From contig CAKREH010000015.1 in the NCBI GenBank assembly GCA_934317215.1, forward strand, positions 25,368 to 89,367: DNA of 64,000 bases. Reading direction: 5' to 3'. The position numbers and the translations under genes are program-made. Of the stretch, positions 1 to 8,801 are shown one piece after another (within the stretch, counting starts at the first letter, position 1; each line of letters begins with the position of its first letter). The DNA comes from an uncultured Roseburia sp. (GTDB lineage Bacteria; Bacillota; Clostridia; Lachnospirales; Lachnospiraceae). The notes below the pieces were generated by a model, which saw nothing but the letters and a program-made list of their open reading frames with translations, did no database searches and was not told where the DNA came from.

Positions 1-161
1 TCGATTCCTCCGACCATGGAACGGATGACATACCCTGCACTTGCCGTAAATGAAGCGTCAAATGCGCCCGGCAGCACAGCCACAATTCCAAGTGAAATAG
101 AGATCGGAATTGCGATCACAAGACATATTGCAAAAATAATAAAAACAACAACTGCTGACAT
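1..161 (-). CDS. dctM: TRAP transporter large permease DctM, N-terminal part only
   Basis: The minus strand from 161 to the window edge is an open frame starting MSAVVVFIIFAIC, a very hydrophobic first membrane helix followed by a VIAIPISISLGI-type segment, which is the usual N-terminus of the DctM/SiaM large membrane subunit of tripartite (TRAP) carriers. DctM forms the sodium-coupled transport channel together with DctQ. Its ATG directly follows the TAG stop of the upstream dctQ gene, so the two are translationally coupled. The rest of the protein, and any DctP binding protein, lies outside the window. The substrate is not visible; the neighbouring shikimate-type genes suggest a small cyclic carboxylate. 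Confidence 0.8.
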   Translation of the reverse strand, partial: MSAVVVFIIFAICLVIAIPISISLGIVAVLPGAFDASFTASAGYVIRSMVGGI

Positions 162-767
162 CTATCTCTCCTTTCCAACTGTAACACCTGATGTATCCAT
201 ATCTCCAGCATCCGCATGCTCCGGATTTTCAACGACTGCCTCCTCGATCACAGAGGCAATATCGCCCTCTTCTAACGGTTTCTTTTCTTTTCCAAGTAAA
301 ATGCGCCACTCACCAAACCAGCGCTGTACGATGCGGAACGCTGTTAAAATAAAGCAGAAAAACGGGGCTGACTGCACATAATACATTGGCAGACCACATG
401 CCGGGCTGACCTGTCCGCTCTCTATCGTTGCTTTTAAATATAGAAAGGAGAAAGGGATCAGATAGACAAAAAATACAAACTCTACCGTGAGATTCGTAAT
501 CTTAAAAATCGTTTTTCCACGTTTCGGAAACATTTTGATGAACTGATCAACTTTGATTGAAATGCATTTTCTGGTGCAGAGACTTACACTTAAAAATGCA
601 GACCATATAAACAAATATCTGGTGATCTCCTCCGACCACGAAAGCGATACTCCAAGAATATATCTGGAAAATACCTGACACCCCATAATTAACGTCATAG
701 CCGCTAACATGAGAACCATCAGGATTTCTTCAAGACTTTCGTCTATGACATGAATAAACTTTTTCAT
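162..767 (-). CDS. dctQ: TRAP transporter small permease DctQ
   Basis: The 201-residue product has four hydrophobic segments and the features of the small TRAP membrane subunit: a first helix around LMLAAMTLIMGCQVFSRY, then the SWSEEITRYLFIW signature, which is diagnostic of DctQ. The open frame extends further upstream, but ATG at 767 is preferred because AAGGAG lies about 10 bases before it and typical DctQ proteins begin here; the upstream extension crosses a promoter-like region. The C-terminal tail is acidic and rich in Val/Glu, presumably cytoplasmic. DctQ pairs with DctM, which begins at its stop codon. Family assignment is secure; the substrate is inferred only from the adjacent shikimate genes. 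Confidence 0.88.
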   Translation of the reverse strand: MKKFIHVIDESLEEILMVLMLAAMTLIMGCQVFSRYILGVSLSWSEEITRYLFIWSAFLSVSLCTRKCISIKVDQFIKMFPKRGKTIFKITNLTVEFVFFVYLIPFSFLYLKATIESGQVSPACGLPMYYVQSAPFFCFILTAFRIVQRWFGEWRILLGKEKKPLEEGDIASVIEEAVVENPEHADAGDMDTSGVTVGKER

Positions 768-805
768 GCAGCCTTTTCTCCTTTCTTTGTATAACCTCTC
801 TATAT

Positions 806-835
806 ATCTTATCGGATTTCTCTGGTTTTTTTCAA
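806..835 (-). promoter_or_regulatory. Candidate sigma-A promoter for dctQM
   Basis: On the minus strand TTGAAA (830-835) and TAAGAT (806-811) are separated by 18 bases and lie between the aroD terminator and the dctQ ribosome-binding site. It would let the TRAP genes be transcribed separately from the aroE-MFS-aroD unit. This is a sequence match only. Confidence 0.45.
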
Positions 836-854
836 ATTTGATTTCCTGTGAATT

Positions 855-899
855 AAAAAACCGGGTGTCAAAAGACACTTCATTTGACATCCGGTTTTT
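855..899 (-). terminator. Rho-independent terminator after aroD
   Basis: On the minus strand, arms of about 17 bases (AAAAACCGGATGTCAAA and its near-perfect complement) enclose a short loop, and the structure ends in a T-run (GGTTTTTTAATT). It lies 54 bases after the aroD stop codon and separates aroD from the TRAP genes. Confidence 0.75.
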
Positions 900-952
900 G
901 CTACTTATGAGAATTGTCTCGATATGGGACATCCTTTTCGAAAATACGCTTA

Positions 953-1717
953 TTACATGCTCTCATGGATCAGAGTTAAAACAGTATTTAAATCTGCTGC
1001 GTTCATCTGTCCCGGTGCAGATGCTTTTCCAACTGCGCCAAAGGTCAGTGCAGAACCGAATACTTCACCGCACAGACGGCTGATCAAGCCGGTTCCTGCC
1101 ATAGACATCGTGATGATCGGTCTGTCTGCATACTCAGATACCATCTCTTCCGTTGCTGCAAGAAGTGTTAAGACATCTTTTTTGTTCTGCGGCATTACAG
1201 CGATCTTCGGGATATCTGCATCCAAATCCTGCATTTTGCGGAGACGTCCAACGATATCATCTTTATCCGGTGTCTTGTCAAAATCATGATTAGAAGCGAC
1301 AACTGCCACACCCGCTTCGTGTGCAGCTTCGATGATCTCTTTGACATAAGAATCACCTGTGAAAGCTTCCACGTCAACTAAGTCAACCAGTCCGGTTGCT
1401 GCTGCTTTTTTGTTTAACTCTACATAAACATCCGGTTTGATTGCTTTCTCGCCACCCTCTTTTGAGGTACGGAAAGTGAACAGGATCGGTGTATTGCCAA
1501 GTGCCGGACGCAGATCTTTTAACACGTCCTCTACCTGAGCGAAATCGAACACACCGTCAAACCAGTCAACACGCCATTCAACAACGTCCATCTTTACATC
1601 TGCAAAAGACTTTGCTGCTGCAAGGATCTCTTCTTTTGTTTTTCCAACGATCGGTACGCAGATTTTTGGTACGCCTTCACCGATTTTCACGCCACGAACT
1701 TCTACATATGAACTCAT
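953..1717 (-). CDS. aroD: 3-dehydroquinate dehydratase, type I
   Basis: This 254-residue protein is a class I dehydroquinase, which reversibly dehydrates 3-dehydroquinate to 3-dehydroshikimate through a Schiff base. Visible signatures are EWRVDWF near residue 46, the active-site His in SNHDF, the Schiff-base Lys in PKIAVMP, and the C-terminal run SMAGTGLISRLCGEVFGS followed by SAPGQ. The longer frame to 1780 is rejected: ATG 1717 has AGGAGG upstream and gives the normal family length. It lies 22 bases after the MFS gene and in one unit with a shikimate dehydrogenase. No other aromatic biosynthesis genes are nearby, so a catabolic role in shikimate/quinate use is more likely than biosynthesis. 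Confidence 0.95.
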   Translation of the reverse strand: MSSYVEVRGVKIGEGVPKICVPIVGKTKEEILAAAKSFADVKMDVVEWRVDWFDGVFDFAQVEDVLKDLRPALGNTPILFTFRTSKEGGEKAIKPDVYVELNKKAAATGLVDLVDVEAFTGDSYVKEIIEAAHEAGVAVVASNHDFDKTPDKDDIVGRLRKMQDLDADIPKIAVMPQNKKDVLTLLAATEEMVSEYADRPIITMSMAGTGLISRLCGEVFGSALTFGAVGKASAPGQMNAADLNTVLTLIHESM

Positions 1718-1739
1718 TATTTTTCCTCCTGTTTTTACT

Positions 1740-2969
1740 TTAATAGATCTTCTTCTGATTATCTGCCTGTGCCTGCTCAACCATACTTGTGTAACGAAGG
1801 TTTACAAATAATCCCAGCAATACGCCGATTGTTGTCAACACGATATTCATAACCATAACCTGGGAAGGCTGCATTTTGGATGCTGCTGTCAGGATCGTGT
1901 AGTTACACAGAGAAGATGCAATCATAACCAGTGCAGTTACTGTTCCCTTGATTTTCGGGAAAAGCATGTTGCAGACTGATGTAGCGATCTGAAGTAATCC
2001 GCCTGCGCCTGCCCAGCCGATCAAAAATGCACCTGCGATCATAAGAGGCTGGCTCTTTCCAACTAATACAACAACCAGAGCAGCCAGACAGATTACCGGA
2101 TAGATCAGAATAAATCTGACGTCTTTAATTTTTCTTGTCAGTAATGCAGTTACGATCAAAGCAAGCATAGTTCCTGCAGAATAGTAAGTCTGCATGATGG
2201 AAGGATCTGTCCAGCCCACATTCTCTTTTGCAAAGTTCTGCGCACAGTTTAACCAGAGCTGGAATGTACCGGTACAGGTAAAACCGATCAGGATCATTGC
2301 AACAGACTCGATGGAAAAATGTGTATGTTTTAAGCTGGCGATCAGTCCTTCTTTTTCTCCCGCCGCCTTCTGATCCGCATCCGGGAGAGGGAAAAGCATT
2401 ACTAATACTAATAATACAATATAAATGATACCACATCCAAAGAATAATGTGTTATAAGATGTAAGACCTGCTGCTGTTGTTGCTACCGTTGCGCCAAGTA
2501 CGAACGGCAGGATCATCTGTGCGATTGCAATGAAAAATTTAATTCCCATCGTTGCAACGCCCGGTGCTTTATAAATGATCTCACCTACAGCCGGGTAAAT
2601 TCCGGTATCAAGGAAAGAGTTGGCAATACCACCAACGATTGCGCAGATATATGCAATCTGATATCCGCCATTTGTTCCTGCATTAAATGCAAGCGCAAGT
2701 CCGATCAGGTATATTGCATAAGAACCGCTTCCGATTGCAGTGGAGATACGGCGGCCTAATTTATCAGAAAGAGGGCCGGCAAATGGAAGTGCGATCAGTC
2801 TGCCCAGTCCAAGTGCTGCAGAAATGGCTGTGATTGCCATTGCCTCTACGCCCCAGGATGCTGCAAGAGCTTCCTTGATCACTGCCTGTCCTAAAATGGA
2901 ACAGCCGACACCATGGATAAAATAATTTAAATAAAGAATCAGTGCGCTCGGTAAATATTTTTTGTTCAT
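1740..2969 (-). CDS. MFS transporter, probably for shikimate/quinate-type acids
   Basis: The 409-residue protein has about 12 hydrophobic segments and the major facilitator loop motif AGPLSDKLGRR between helices 2 and 3, then a charged central loop (DADQKAAGEKEG) separating two six-helix halves. ATG 2969 is chosen because GAGGAG lies just before it; the five extra upstream residues lack a ribosome-binding site. It sits between a shikimate/quinate dehydrogenase and dehydroquinase, so it most likely moves the substrate or product of those enzymes across the membrane. That is inferred from context; the family alone does not give the substrate. Confidence 0.85.
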   Translation of the reverse strand: MNKKYLPSALILYLNYFIHGVGCSILGQAVIKEALAASWGVEAMAITAISAALGLGRLIALPFAGPLSDKLGRRISTAIGSGSYAIYLIGLALAFNAGTNGGYQIAYICAIVGGIANSFLDTGIYPAVGEIIYKAPGVATMGIKFFIAIAQMILPFVLGATVATTAAGLTSYNTLFFGCGIIYIVLLVLVMLFPLPDADQKAAGEKEGLIASLKHTHFSIESVAMILIGFTCTGTFQLWLNCAQNFAKENVGWTDPSIMQTYYSAGTMLALIVTALLTRKIKDVRFILIYPVICLAALVVVLVGKSQPLMIAGAFLIGWAGAGGLLQIATSVCNMLFPKIKGTVTALVMIASSLCNYTILTAASKMQPSQVMVMNIVLTTIGVLLGLFVNLRYTSMVEQAQADNQKKIY

Positions 2970-3047
2970 TAATTTTCTCCTCAATTTGAGTTGTGATGCA
3001 GCGGCATTTTTTCATACCGCCGCATGTGATTTTGATTGGGGGGGATT

Positions 3048-3923
3048 TTATTCGTATTTGATGTTTAATACTTCTTTCATGTGCTCGATCGGCATATCTT
3101 TTCCTGTCCATAGTTTAAATGCTGCTGCACCCTGGAATAACATCATTCCAAGACCGTTCATTGTCTTACATCCAACTTCTTTTGCCATAGAACGCATCTT
3201 TGTCTCAAGCGGAGAGTAAGGAACGTCTACAACGATCAGTTCCGGACGGAAGAAAGATTTGTCAGGAACAACGGACATTCCCTCTAATGGTTTCATACCA
3301 ACACCTGTTCCGTTTACGAAGATGTAGGAATCTGCCATCTCTTCTCTTAATTTCTCTTTGTCGTCTAAATCATAAAGAGTTGCTTTGCAGTTTGTTCTCT
3401 CGTTGATCTTTTTCACAGTTGCCTCTGCGTTCTCCCAGAATTTATCATGAATATTGAAGATAGAAATCTCTTTTACTCCGTCTAATGCAGCCTGGATCTC
3501 GATTGCTGTTGCAGCTCCGCCGGCACCTGCGATGGTCATTTTCTTTCCGATCACGTCGATGTCGTTGTCTTTTAAGGACTGCATAAATCCGATACCATCT
3601 GTGATATGTCCTGTTAATACACCATTCTCATTTACAATCGTATTAACAGCTCCGCAAAGCTCTGCAGCCGGTGATAATTTATCAAGGTACTGGCCAACAA
3701 CTGTTTTATTTGGCATGGATACGTTAGAACCAACCATCTTTAATGCACGAAGACCTTTAATCGCATCCTCTAATGTGCTGTTGTCAACCTCGAATGCAAG
3801 GTAAGCATAGTCAAGTCCTAAATATGCAAATGCCTCATTGTGCATTGCCGGTGAACTGGAATGTCTGATTGGGTAAGCCATTAATCCGATAAGCTCTGTG
3901 TGACCTGTGATTCTCTCTGCCAT
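3048..3923 (-). CDS. aroE: Shikimate/quinate dehydrogenase, NAD-type paralogue 1
   Basis: This 291-residue protein is in the AroE/YdiB family that interconverts 3-dehydroshikimate and shikimate (or dehydroquinate and quinate). The substrate-binding HSSSPAMHN, the catalytic Lys in MPNK and Asp in TDGIGF, and the nucleotide loop AGAGGAATA are all present. After beta-2 the sequence reads FNIHDKF, with Asp where NADP-dependent AroE enzymes have an NRT-type motif; YdiB-like enzymes that use NAD have a similar Asp. This favours an NAD-linked, catabolic enzyme, which is an inference. It is the first gene of a unit with the MFS transporter and aroD. A good GGAG site precedes ATG 3923. Confidence 0.92.
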   Translation of the reverse strand: MAERITGHTELIGLMAYPIRHSSSPAMHNEAFAYLGLDYAYLAFEVDNSTLEDAIKGLRALKMVGSNVSMPNKTVVGQYLDKLSPAAELCGAVNTIVNENGVLTGHITDGIGFMQSLKDNDIDVIGKKMTIAGAGGAATAIEIQAALDGVKEISIFNIHDKFWENAEATVKKINERTNCKATLYDLDDKEKLREEMADSYIFVNGTGVGMKPLEGMSVVPDKSFFRPELIVVDVPYSPLETKMRSMAKEVGCKTMNGLGMMLFQGAAAFKLWTGKDMPIEHMKEVLNIKYE

Positions 3924-4027
3924 AGTAGTGTTCTCCTTTTTTCTTCTTGCATGATTTTCTTATTAGTTTCATGTTTTTAACATTACCTGCCCGCTTTGTT
4001 AAAAACTTAACAACCTCTGATATAATT

Positions 4028-4057
4028 ATTATACAACGCTTTTTTTAATACATCCAA
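4028..4057 (-). promoter_or_regulatory. Candidate promoter for the aroE-MFS-aroD unit
   Basis: On the minus strand TTGGAT (4052-4057) and TATAAT (4028-4033) are 18 bases apart, about 105 bases before the aroE start. The region is AT-rich and divergent to a LysR gene, as expected for a LysR-controlled unit. Confidence 0.5.
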
Positions 4058-4141
4058 TGCTAATTTCATGCTTTTTCAGTAGCTTTAATGCATTAATTAT
4101 GATATAATCTGTACAAATACAAAGATTTTATTTTGTAATCC

Positions 4142-4156
4142 ATAGATATTATCTAT
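4142..4156 (+). promoter_or_regulatory. 15-bp palindrome before lysR, possible LysR operator
   Basis: ATAGATATTATCTAT is a perfect palindrome around one central base, just before the ribosome-binding site of the LysR gene and within the divergent control region. LysR proteins bind such dyads of T-N11-A type. A TATAAT lies upstream at 4103-4108. Binding is not shown. Confidence 0.4.
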
Positions 4157-4177
4157 CATTTATAAGGAGATCTATAC

Positions 4178-5059
4178 ATGACACTCAATCAGTTGGGGTA
4201 TTTTTACCAGGCAGCCGTCCTTCAGCACTTCAACCAGGCGGCAGAAAAAATAAATATTTCCGAACCAAGTTTAAGCCGTTCCATCGCCGCTTTGGAAAAT
4301 GAGCTCGGCGTCACACTCTTCGAAAAACGCGGGCGCAATGTGACACTCACAAAAGCCGGTGAGATTTTTTTAGAGCATGTCACACAGATTTTAGATGATG
4401 TGACACGCGCCTCCAATAAAATGCAGCAGATTGCAACCAACGGCGGACATATCGATATTGCTTATGTTTCCCCGCTTGCCCGTGAATTTATTCCGAATAC
4501 TGTCCGCTCATTTCTTTCCTTAGAGCAGAATAAAAATATTACGTTTCACTTTTTTCAGGATATCACTTCCATGAATATAGAAGGTTTAAAGAAAGGTTCT
4601 TATGATCTGATCTTTGGTTCTTACTCTGCAAATGAACCAAATATTGAGTTTATTCCTATTATAAAGCAGGACCTTGTAGCGATTCTTCCTATCGGACATC
4701 CTCTCTGTAAAAAAGATGAGATTGAGGCCGGAGATTTTCAAAAATACCCGGTTCTTGGATATGCAAGACATTCCGGTCTCGGAAAATATACGCGTAATTT
4801 TTTTAAGGAGCATGGTGTGCTCCCGAATTTCATCTGCGAATCCCCCGATGAAAACGGAATTGCCTCGCTCGTGGCGAAAGACTTTGGGATAGCCCTTGTC
4901 GCAGATGTGGATACGATCCACAGGGATGACATCTGCATCCGTCCGCTGATCTCGCAGGAAACATTTTCACATACTGTATATATGGGATATATGCGAGGGA
5001 AATATCAGCTGCCGGCGGTGCAGCGGTTTATCCAGTTTGTGCGGAGGATGTATCATTGA
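4178..5059 (+). CDS. LysR-family transcriptional regulator, divergent from aroE
   Basis: The 293-residue protein starts with a winged helix-turn-helix (roughly residues 1-60, with FNQAAEKINISEPSLSRSIAALENELG) followed by the two-lobed LysR effector-binding domain. AAGGAG lies before ATG 4178. It is divergent from the aroE-MFS-aroD unit, the classic arrangement for a LysR activator of the adjacent operon; shikimate-responsive LysR proteins such as QuiR of Listeria control similar gene sets. The effector is therefore probably shikimate, quinate or a derivative, by inference only. It resembles the second LysR at 5119-6000. Confidence 0.92.
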   Translation: MTLNQLGYFYQAAVLQHFNQAAEKINISEPSLSRSIAALENELGVTLFEKRGRNVTLTKAGEIFLEHVTQILDDVTRASNKMQQIATNGGHIDIAYVSPLAREFIPNTVRSFLSLEQNKNITFHFFQDITSMNIEGLKKGSYDLIFGSYSANEPNIEFIPIIKQDLVAILPIGHPLCKKDEIEAGDFQKYPVLGYARHSGLGKYTRNFFKEHGVLPNFICESPDENGIASLVAKDFGIALVADVDTIHRDDICIRPLISQETFSHTVYMGYMRGKYQLPAVQRFIQFVRRMYH

Positions 5060-5064
5060 TGGGA

Positions 5065-5111
5065 TGGCGGTCAGCCTGCGCGAAACTCTTTTTAAAGTTA
5101 TGACTATTGTG
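5065..5111. repeat. Short dispersed repeat, copy 1
   Basis: A 23-base stretch at 5065-5087 (core CGGTCAGCCTGCGCGAAACT) recurs exactly at 59366-59388, and both copies continue with similar sequence through TTATG and TATTGTG. This copy lies between the converging stop codons of two LysR genes. Confidence 0.7.
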
Positions 5112-5118
5112 AGGCTCG

Positions 5119-6000
5119 CTACGCCGTCTCCTGCGTGACGAACTGGATGAAGGATTTTGCGACCGGGGAAAGATAGCGTTTTTTCATGGTGGCGAGGTAG
5201 ACATGGCGCTCGTACTCCGGGTTTGTGATGGTCAGGGTTTTGACGTCAAGCGTTTTTAAAATCGGAATATCCGGCATGACTGCGATGCCAAATCCCTGGG
5301 CAACAAGCCCTGCCATGCTGCCGTCTTCCTCTATTTCAAACGCGATCTTTGGGAATACACTGATCTGCTCATACATCTGATCGACAACCGGGCGCAGTCC
5401 GCTTCCCTTCTGGAAATAAATCTGGGGATAATCTACCGTGTCCTTTAAATCCACGCTGTCGTACATGGCAAGCGGATGATCTTTCGGCACGGCAAGCACT
5501 AACTTCTGATCCCCGATCTGCCGGAAATCAATATCCGGCTCCCCATCCTGATAGGAGGAAAACACCATATCATACTGGTCGTTTTTGAGCCCCTCTATGA
5601 TATCTCCGGTCGTTCCGACAATAAAATGAAAATCAATATGATAATCCGGGTAGGCATCTAAAAATCTCCGCACCATCTTCGGCACAAACGTGCTGCCAAG
5701 GGTATAGATGTAGGCGAGATGTATCATACCTTCTTTGCTTCCATTTAACGCTTTCGTCCGCTGCACGCCCTCCTCTAATACTTTTAAAGATTCTTCCACA
5801 TATGGAAAGAAAATTTTTCCATATCGTGTCAGAACTACATTTCTTCCCTTTTTTTCAAATAATCTTGTCCCAAGTTCCTGCTCTAACTGTGCGATCGCAT
5901 GGCTTAAAGACGGCTGCGTGATCGATAAGATCTGCGCAGCTCTCGTATAATGTTCTTCCTTCGCTAAAGTTCTAAAATACTGTAACTGACTTAAATTCAT
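5119..6000 (-). CDS. LysR-family transcriptional regulator, second copy
   Basis: This 293-residue LysR protein has an N-terminal winged helix (YTRAAQILSITQPSLSHAIAQLEQELG) and an effector domain, and is clearly related to the LysR at 4178-5059. ATG 6000 is used rather than 6048, since it gives the usual LysR start MNLSQLQYFRTLA and has GGGGGACGG upstream. It is convergent with the first LysR and divergent from the ene-reductase gene at 6447, which it may control. Two related LysR regulators flanking one pathway suggest two separately regulated halves, which is an inference. Confidence 0.9.
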   Translation of the reverse strand: MNLSQLQYFRTLAKEEHYTRAAQILSITQPSLSHAIAQLEQELGTRLFEKKGRNVVLTRYGKIFFPYVEESLKVLEEGVQRTKALNGSKEGMIHLAYIYTLGSTFVPKMVRRFLDAYPDYHIDFHFIVGTTGDIIEGLKNDQYDMVFSSYQDGEPDIDFRQIGDQKLVLAVPKDHPLAMYDSVDLKDTVDYPQIYFQKGSGLRPVVDQMYEQISVFPKIAFEIEEDGSMAGLVAQGFGIAVMPDIPILKTLDVKTLTITNPEYERHVYLATMKKRYLSPVAKSFIQFVTQETA

Positions 6001-6070
6001 GAATCCGTCCCCCGGTTTCTTCCGAATATGCGCATGCCCGCCGCGCACATTGTTTTCGATATTGATTCAG

Positions 6071-6142
6071 GTGTCAGGAGGTGGCTCACAACTTAGTGGC
6101 TGGCAATTTGCCAAACAAAAACCTGAATCCACCTTTTGACAC
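6071..6142 (-). repeat. MITE-like palindromic element, short copy
   Basis: The element begins GTGTCA and ends TGACAC, and its ends are inverted repeats of the form GTGTCAAAAGGTGG. Read on the minus strand it matches both outer parts of the longer element at 34567-34708 (for example GTGGATT, CAAATTG and CCACTAAG), but lacks that copy's inner palindrome. It lies in the intergenic region between the second LysR and the ene-reductase. Confidence 0.65.
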
Positions 6143-6224
6143 CCAAATCCTATATTATCAAGGATAACAATCTTCCCCCTTAGAATCAATAGAGAAATTC
6201 TATCATTTTATTCCAAAAAACGAA

Positions 6225-6254
6225 TTGGATTTTTTCCCCGTTTCAGGGTACATT
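6225..6254 (+). promoter_or_regulatory. Candidate promoter for the ene-reductase gene
   Basis: TTGGAT (6225-6230) and TACATT (6249-6254) are 18 bases apart. The predicted leader to ATG 6447 is about 185 bases and holds an inverted repeat AAAACTGCA/TGCAGTTTT with arms about 40 bases apart. Apart from this and the palindromic element at 6071-6142, nothing else is seen in the 446-base gap 6001-6446. Confidence 0.35.
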
Positions 6255-6446
6255 AATTGCAGAAAGAGCACACAGACTTTTTCATTGTTAAAAAAGTAAC
6301 TATCTAAAACATAATTATCTGCCCGCCCAAAACTGCACGTCTACCGCGCCACGTTTTCTGACATTCCAAAAGCTATGCTGCAGTTTTCATTATCCAACAA
6401 TCTCAGCCACACACAATTTATACATTCAACTGCAAAGGAGATTATC

Positions 6447-8447
6447 ATGAAAAACAAGTATCCTCATATTTTTGAACCAATGACCATCCGTCGTATGACC
6501 GTAAAAAACAGAATCGTTATGACACCAATGGGAACAAACTATGGTGAACAGAACGGTGAAATGAGTTTTCTTCATATCAATTATTATGAGCAGCGTGCAA
6601 AGGGCGGCACAGGTCTTCTGATCGTCGAGAACGCAAGCGTTGATTCCCCGCAGGGTTCTAACGGTACCACACAGCTTCGCATCGACTTAGACAACTATAT
6701 CCCGCGTCTGTTCAAATTATGTGAAAACGTACACAAACACGGCGCATGTATCGCGATCCAGTTAAACCACGCAGGTGCTTCCGCAATGTCTTCCCGTATC
6801 GGAATGCAGCCGGTTTCCGCTTCTGATGTACCTTCCAAGGCAGGCGGAGAGATTCCTCGTCCATTAGAGAAAGACGAGATCATGCACATTGTTAAAAAAT
6901 ATGGTGAGGCTGCAAAACGTGCCCAGATCTGCGGATTTGATGCAGTTGAGATCCACGCAGGACACTCCTACTTAATCAGCCAGTTCCTCTCTCCTGTCAC
7001 CAATAAGAGAACAGACGAATTTGGCGGTTCTGCAGAAAACCGTGCAAGATTTGCAAAATTAGTCATCGAGGAAGTTCGTAAACAGGTTGGACCTTTCTTC
7101 CCGATCTTCGTCCGTATCAGTGCTGATGAGATGGTAGAAGGCGGAAATACCTTAGAGGATACTTTAGAGTATTTACAGTACTTTGAGAAAGAAGTTGATG
7201 TATTTGATGTTTCCTGTGGTCTGAATGGTTCTATCCAGTACCAGATCGATGCAAACTATTTACCGGACGGCTGGCGTTCTTACATGGCAAAAGCTGTAAA
7301 AGAGAAATACGGCAAACCATGTATGACTGTCGGTAATATCCGCGACCCGAAAGTTGCTGAGGATATCTTAGCAAAAGGCGACGCTGACTTTATCGGAATG
7401 GGACGTGGACTGATCGCTGATCCGGAATGGGTTAACAAAGTTGAGTTTGGAAAAGAATGTGATATCCGCAAATGTATTTCCTGTAACATCGGATGTGCAG
7501 GACATCGTATCGGTTTAAACCAGCCGATCCGCTGTACCGTAAACCCGGCTGTCAACTCCGGCGAAGATTACATGAAACATAAGATCAACAAACCTTGCAA
7601 CGTTGTAGTCATCGGTGGCGGTACTGCCGGTTTAGAGGCAGCCTGCACTGCAGCAGAAGTTGGATGCACCACCTTCTTAATTGAGAAAAAAGCTGAGCTT
7701 GGCGGTCTTGCTTCCGTGATTTCCAAGATCCCGGATAAGAAACGTTTAGCTGACTTCCCGAACTATATGATCCACCGTGCAAGCAAGCTTCACAACTTAT
7801 TCATCTTCAGGAATACAAGTGCTGCACCGGAATTAGTAAAGAGCTTAAACCCGGATATCATCGTAAATGCAACCGGTTCTGTTCCTACTTTGCCACCAAT
7901 CACCGGTCTGCATGACCTTGTTGACAAAGATGACAGCAATGTTGCTACCGTATTAAAGATGATCGACCGCATCAACGATTATCCAGAAAAAATGGATGGC
8001 AAGAAAGTTGCGATCATCGGTGGTGGTGCCGTAGGTCTTGATGTGATGGAATTCTTTACCGAGCGCGGTTCTGACGTAACTATGGTAGAAATGCTTCCAA
8101 TGATCGGAAATGGTCTTGATCCGGTTACAAAATGTGATACCAATGCCAAGATGGCAAAATATAACGTAAAACAGATGACAAACACTGCTCTGCAGGAAGT
8201 TCAGAACGATCGTTTCATCGTTAAAAATCCACAGGGTGAAATTGATGAGATCCCGTTTGATTATGGTTTCATCTGCCTCGGAATGAGAGCAAACAACCCT
8301 GTATTAGACCAGTTAGAGGAAGCTTTCGCAGACACTAACGTAGAGATCGTAAATATCGGTGACAGCAAACGTGCAAGAAGAATCATTGAAGGTACCGAAG
8401 AAGGACGTAATATCTTAAATGTACTTGCAAAACATGATTATCTGTAA
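6447..8447 (+). CDS. NADH:flavin oxidoreductase / ene-reductase (2,4-dienoyl-CoA reductase family)
   Basis: The 666-residue protein has an Old-Yellow-Enzyme FMN barrel (residues about 1-340, with NHAGASA and HAGHSYLISQFLSPVTNKR), an Fe-S cysteine set C-x2-C-x3-C then Cys in CISCNIGCAG...RCTVNP, and an FAD/NAD(P)H part with two GxGxxG-type motifs (VVIGGGTAGLEAA and VAIIGGGAVGLDV). Such enzymes reduce activated C=C bonds, as in FadH or BaiCD/BaiH. AAAGGAG precedes ATG 6447; the longer start at 6375 is rejected. Placed between a LysR gene and a dehydrogenase, it may act on the alpha,beta-unsaturated acid or ketone of the shikimate pathway, such as dehydroshikimate. The substrate is not proven. 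Similar reductases accompany shikimate dehydrogenases in the Listeria qui operons. Confidence 0.92.
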   Translation: MKNKYPHIFEPMTIRRMTVKNRIVMTPMGTNYGEQNGEMSFLHINYYEQRAKGGTGLLIVENASVDSPQGSNGTTQLRIDLDNYIPRLFKLCENVHKHGACIAIQLNHAGASAMSSRIGMQPVSASDVPSKAGGEIPRPLEKDEIMHIVKKYGEAAKRAQICGFDAVEIHAGHSYLISQFLSPVTNKRTDEFGGSAENRARFAKLVIEEVRKQVGPFFPIFVRISADEMVEGGNTLEDTLEYLQYFEKEVDVFDVSCGLNGSIQYQIDANYLPDGWRSYMAKAVKEKYGKPCMTVGNIRDPKVAEDILAKGDADFIGMGRGLIADPEWVNKVEFGKECDIRKCISCNIGCAGHRIGLNQPIRCTVNPAVNSGEDYMKHKINKPCNVVVIGGGTAGLEAACTAAEVGCTTFLIEKKAELGGLASVISKIPDKKRLADFPNYMIHRASKLHNLFIFRNTSAAPELVKSLNPDIIVNATGSVPTLPPITGLHDLVDKDDSNVATVLKMIDRINDYPEKMDGKKVAIIGGGAVGLDVMEFFTERGSDVTMVEMLPMIGNGLDPVTKCDTNAKMAKYNVKQMTNTALQEVQNDRFIVKNPQGEIDEIPFDYGFICLGMRANNPVLDQLEEAFADTNVEIVNIGDSKRARRIIEGTEEGRNILNVLAKHDYL

Positions 8448-8476
8448 GATAAGACTGCCGAGCGAAGCAAGTGACG

Positions 8477-8501
8477 ATCATGTGCTGATTTTTCACATGA
8501 T
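8477..8501 (+). other. Hairpin downstream of the ene-reductase
   Basis: ATCATGTG and CACATGAT flank a nine-base loop about 30 bases after the ene-reductase stop. A T-rich loop but no T-tail is seen, so this is an RNA hairpin rather than a clear terminator. Confidence 0.35.
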
Positions 8502-8612
8502 ATGATTACAGAATGGGCGTAACTTTCTTTTTCCCTATTTGTTTCACCCATAAATGCCAAATTTTCCCCTTCAAAATAATTAATATGGGTGTATACCGCT
8601 CATAATGAAGAG

Positions 8613-8646
8613 AATAGCCCAGGATTTCCAAAAATCCTGGGCTATT
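8613..8646. terminator. Bidirectional terminator between the ene-reductase and aroE paralogue 2
   Basis: A 15-bp perfect stem (AATAGCCCAGGATTT) closes on a four-base loop with A/T-rich flanks on both sides. It serves the convergent genes ending at 8447 and 8802. The remaining gap 8448-8801 shows no credible gene. Confidence 0.8.
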
Positions 8647-8801
8647 TACACATGAAAAATATTTTTTTCATCCAATATGTTTCATTTTTCTCTAATTATA
8701 CCCTGAAAACGGGCAAAACCAATATGCATGATCCATTTTTCGCCCAACCAGACTTCCCATTCCTGGTTAAGGTGTTTCTTCGTACCATCCACCGATATGT
8801 A

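Noticed and set aside
6375..6446. Longer N-terminus for the ene-reductase
   Set aside because: The family starts near the chosen ATG and AAAGGAG lies directly before 6447.
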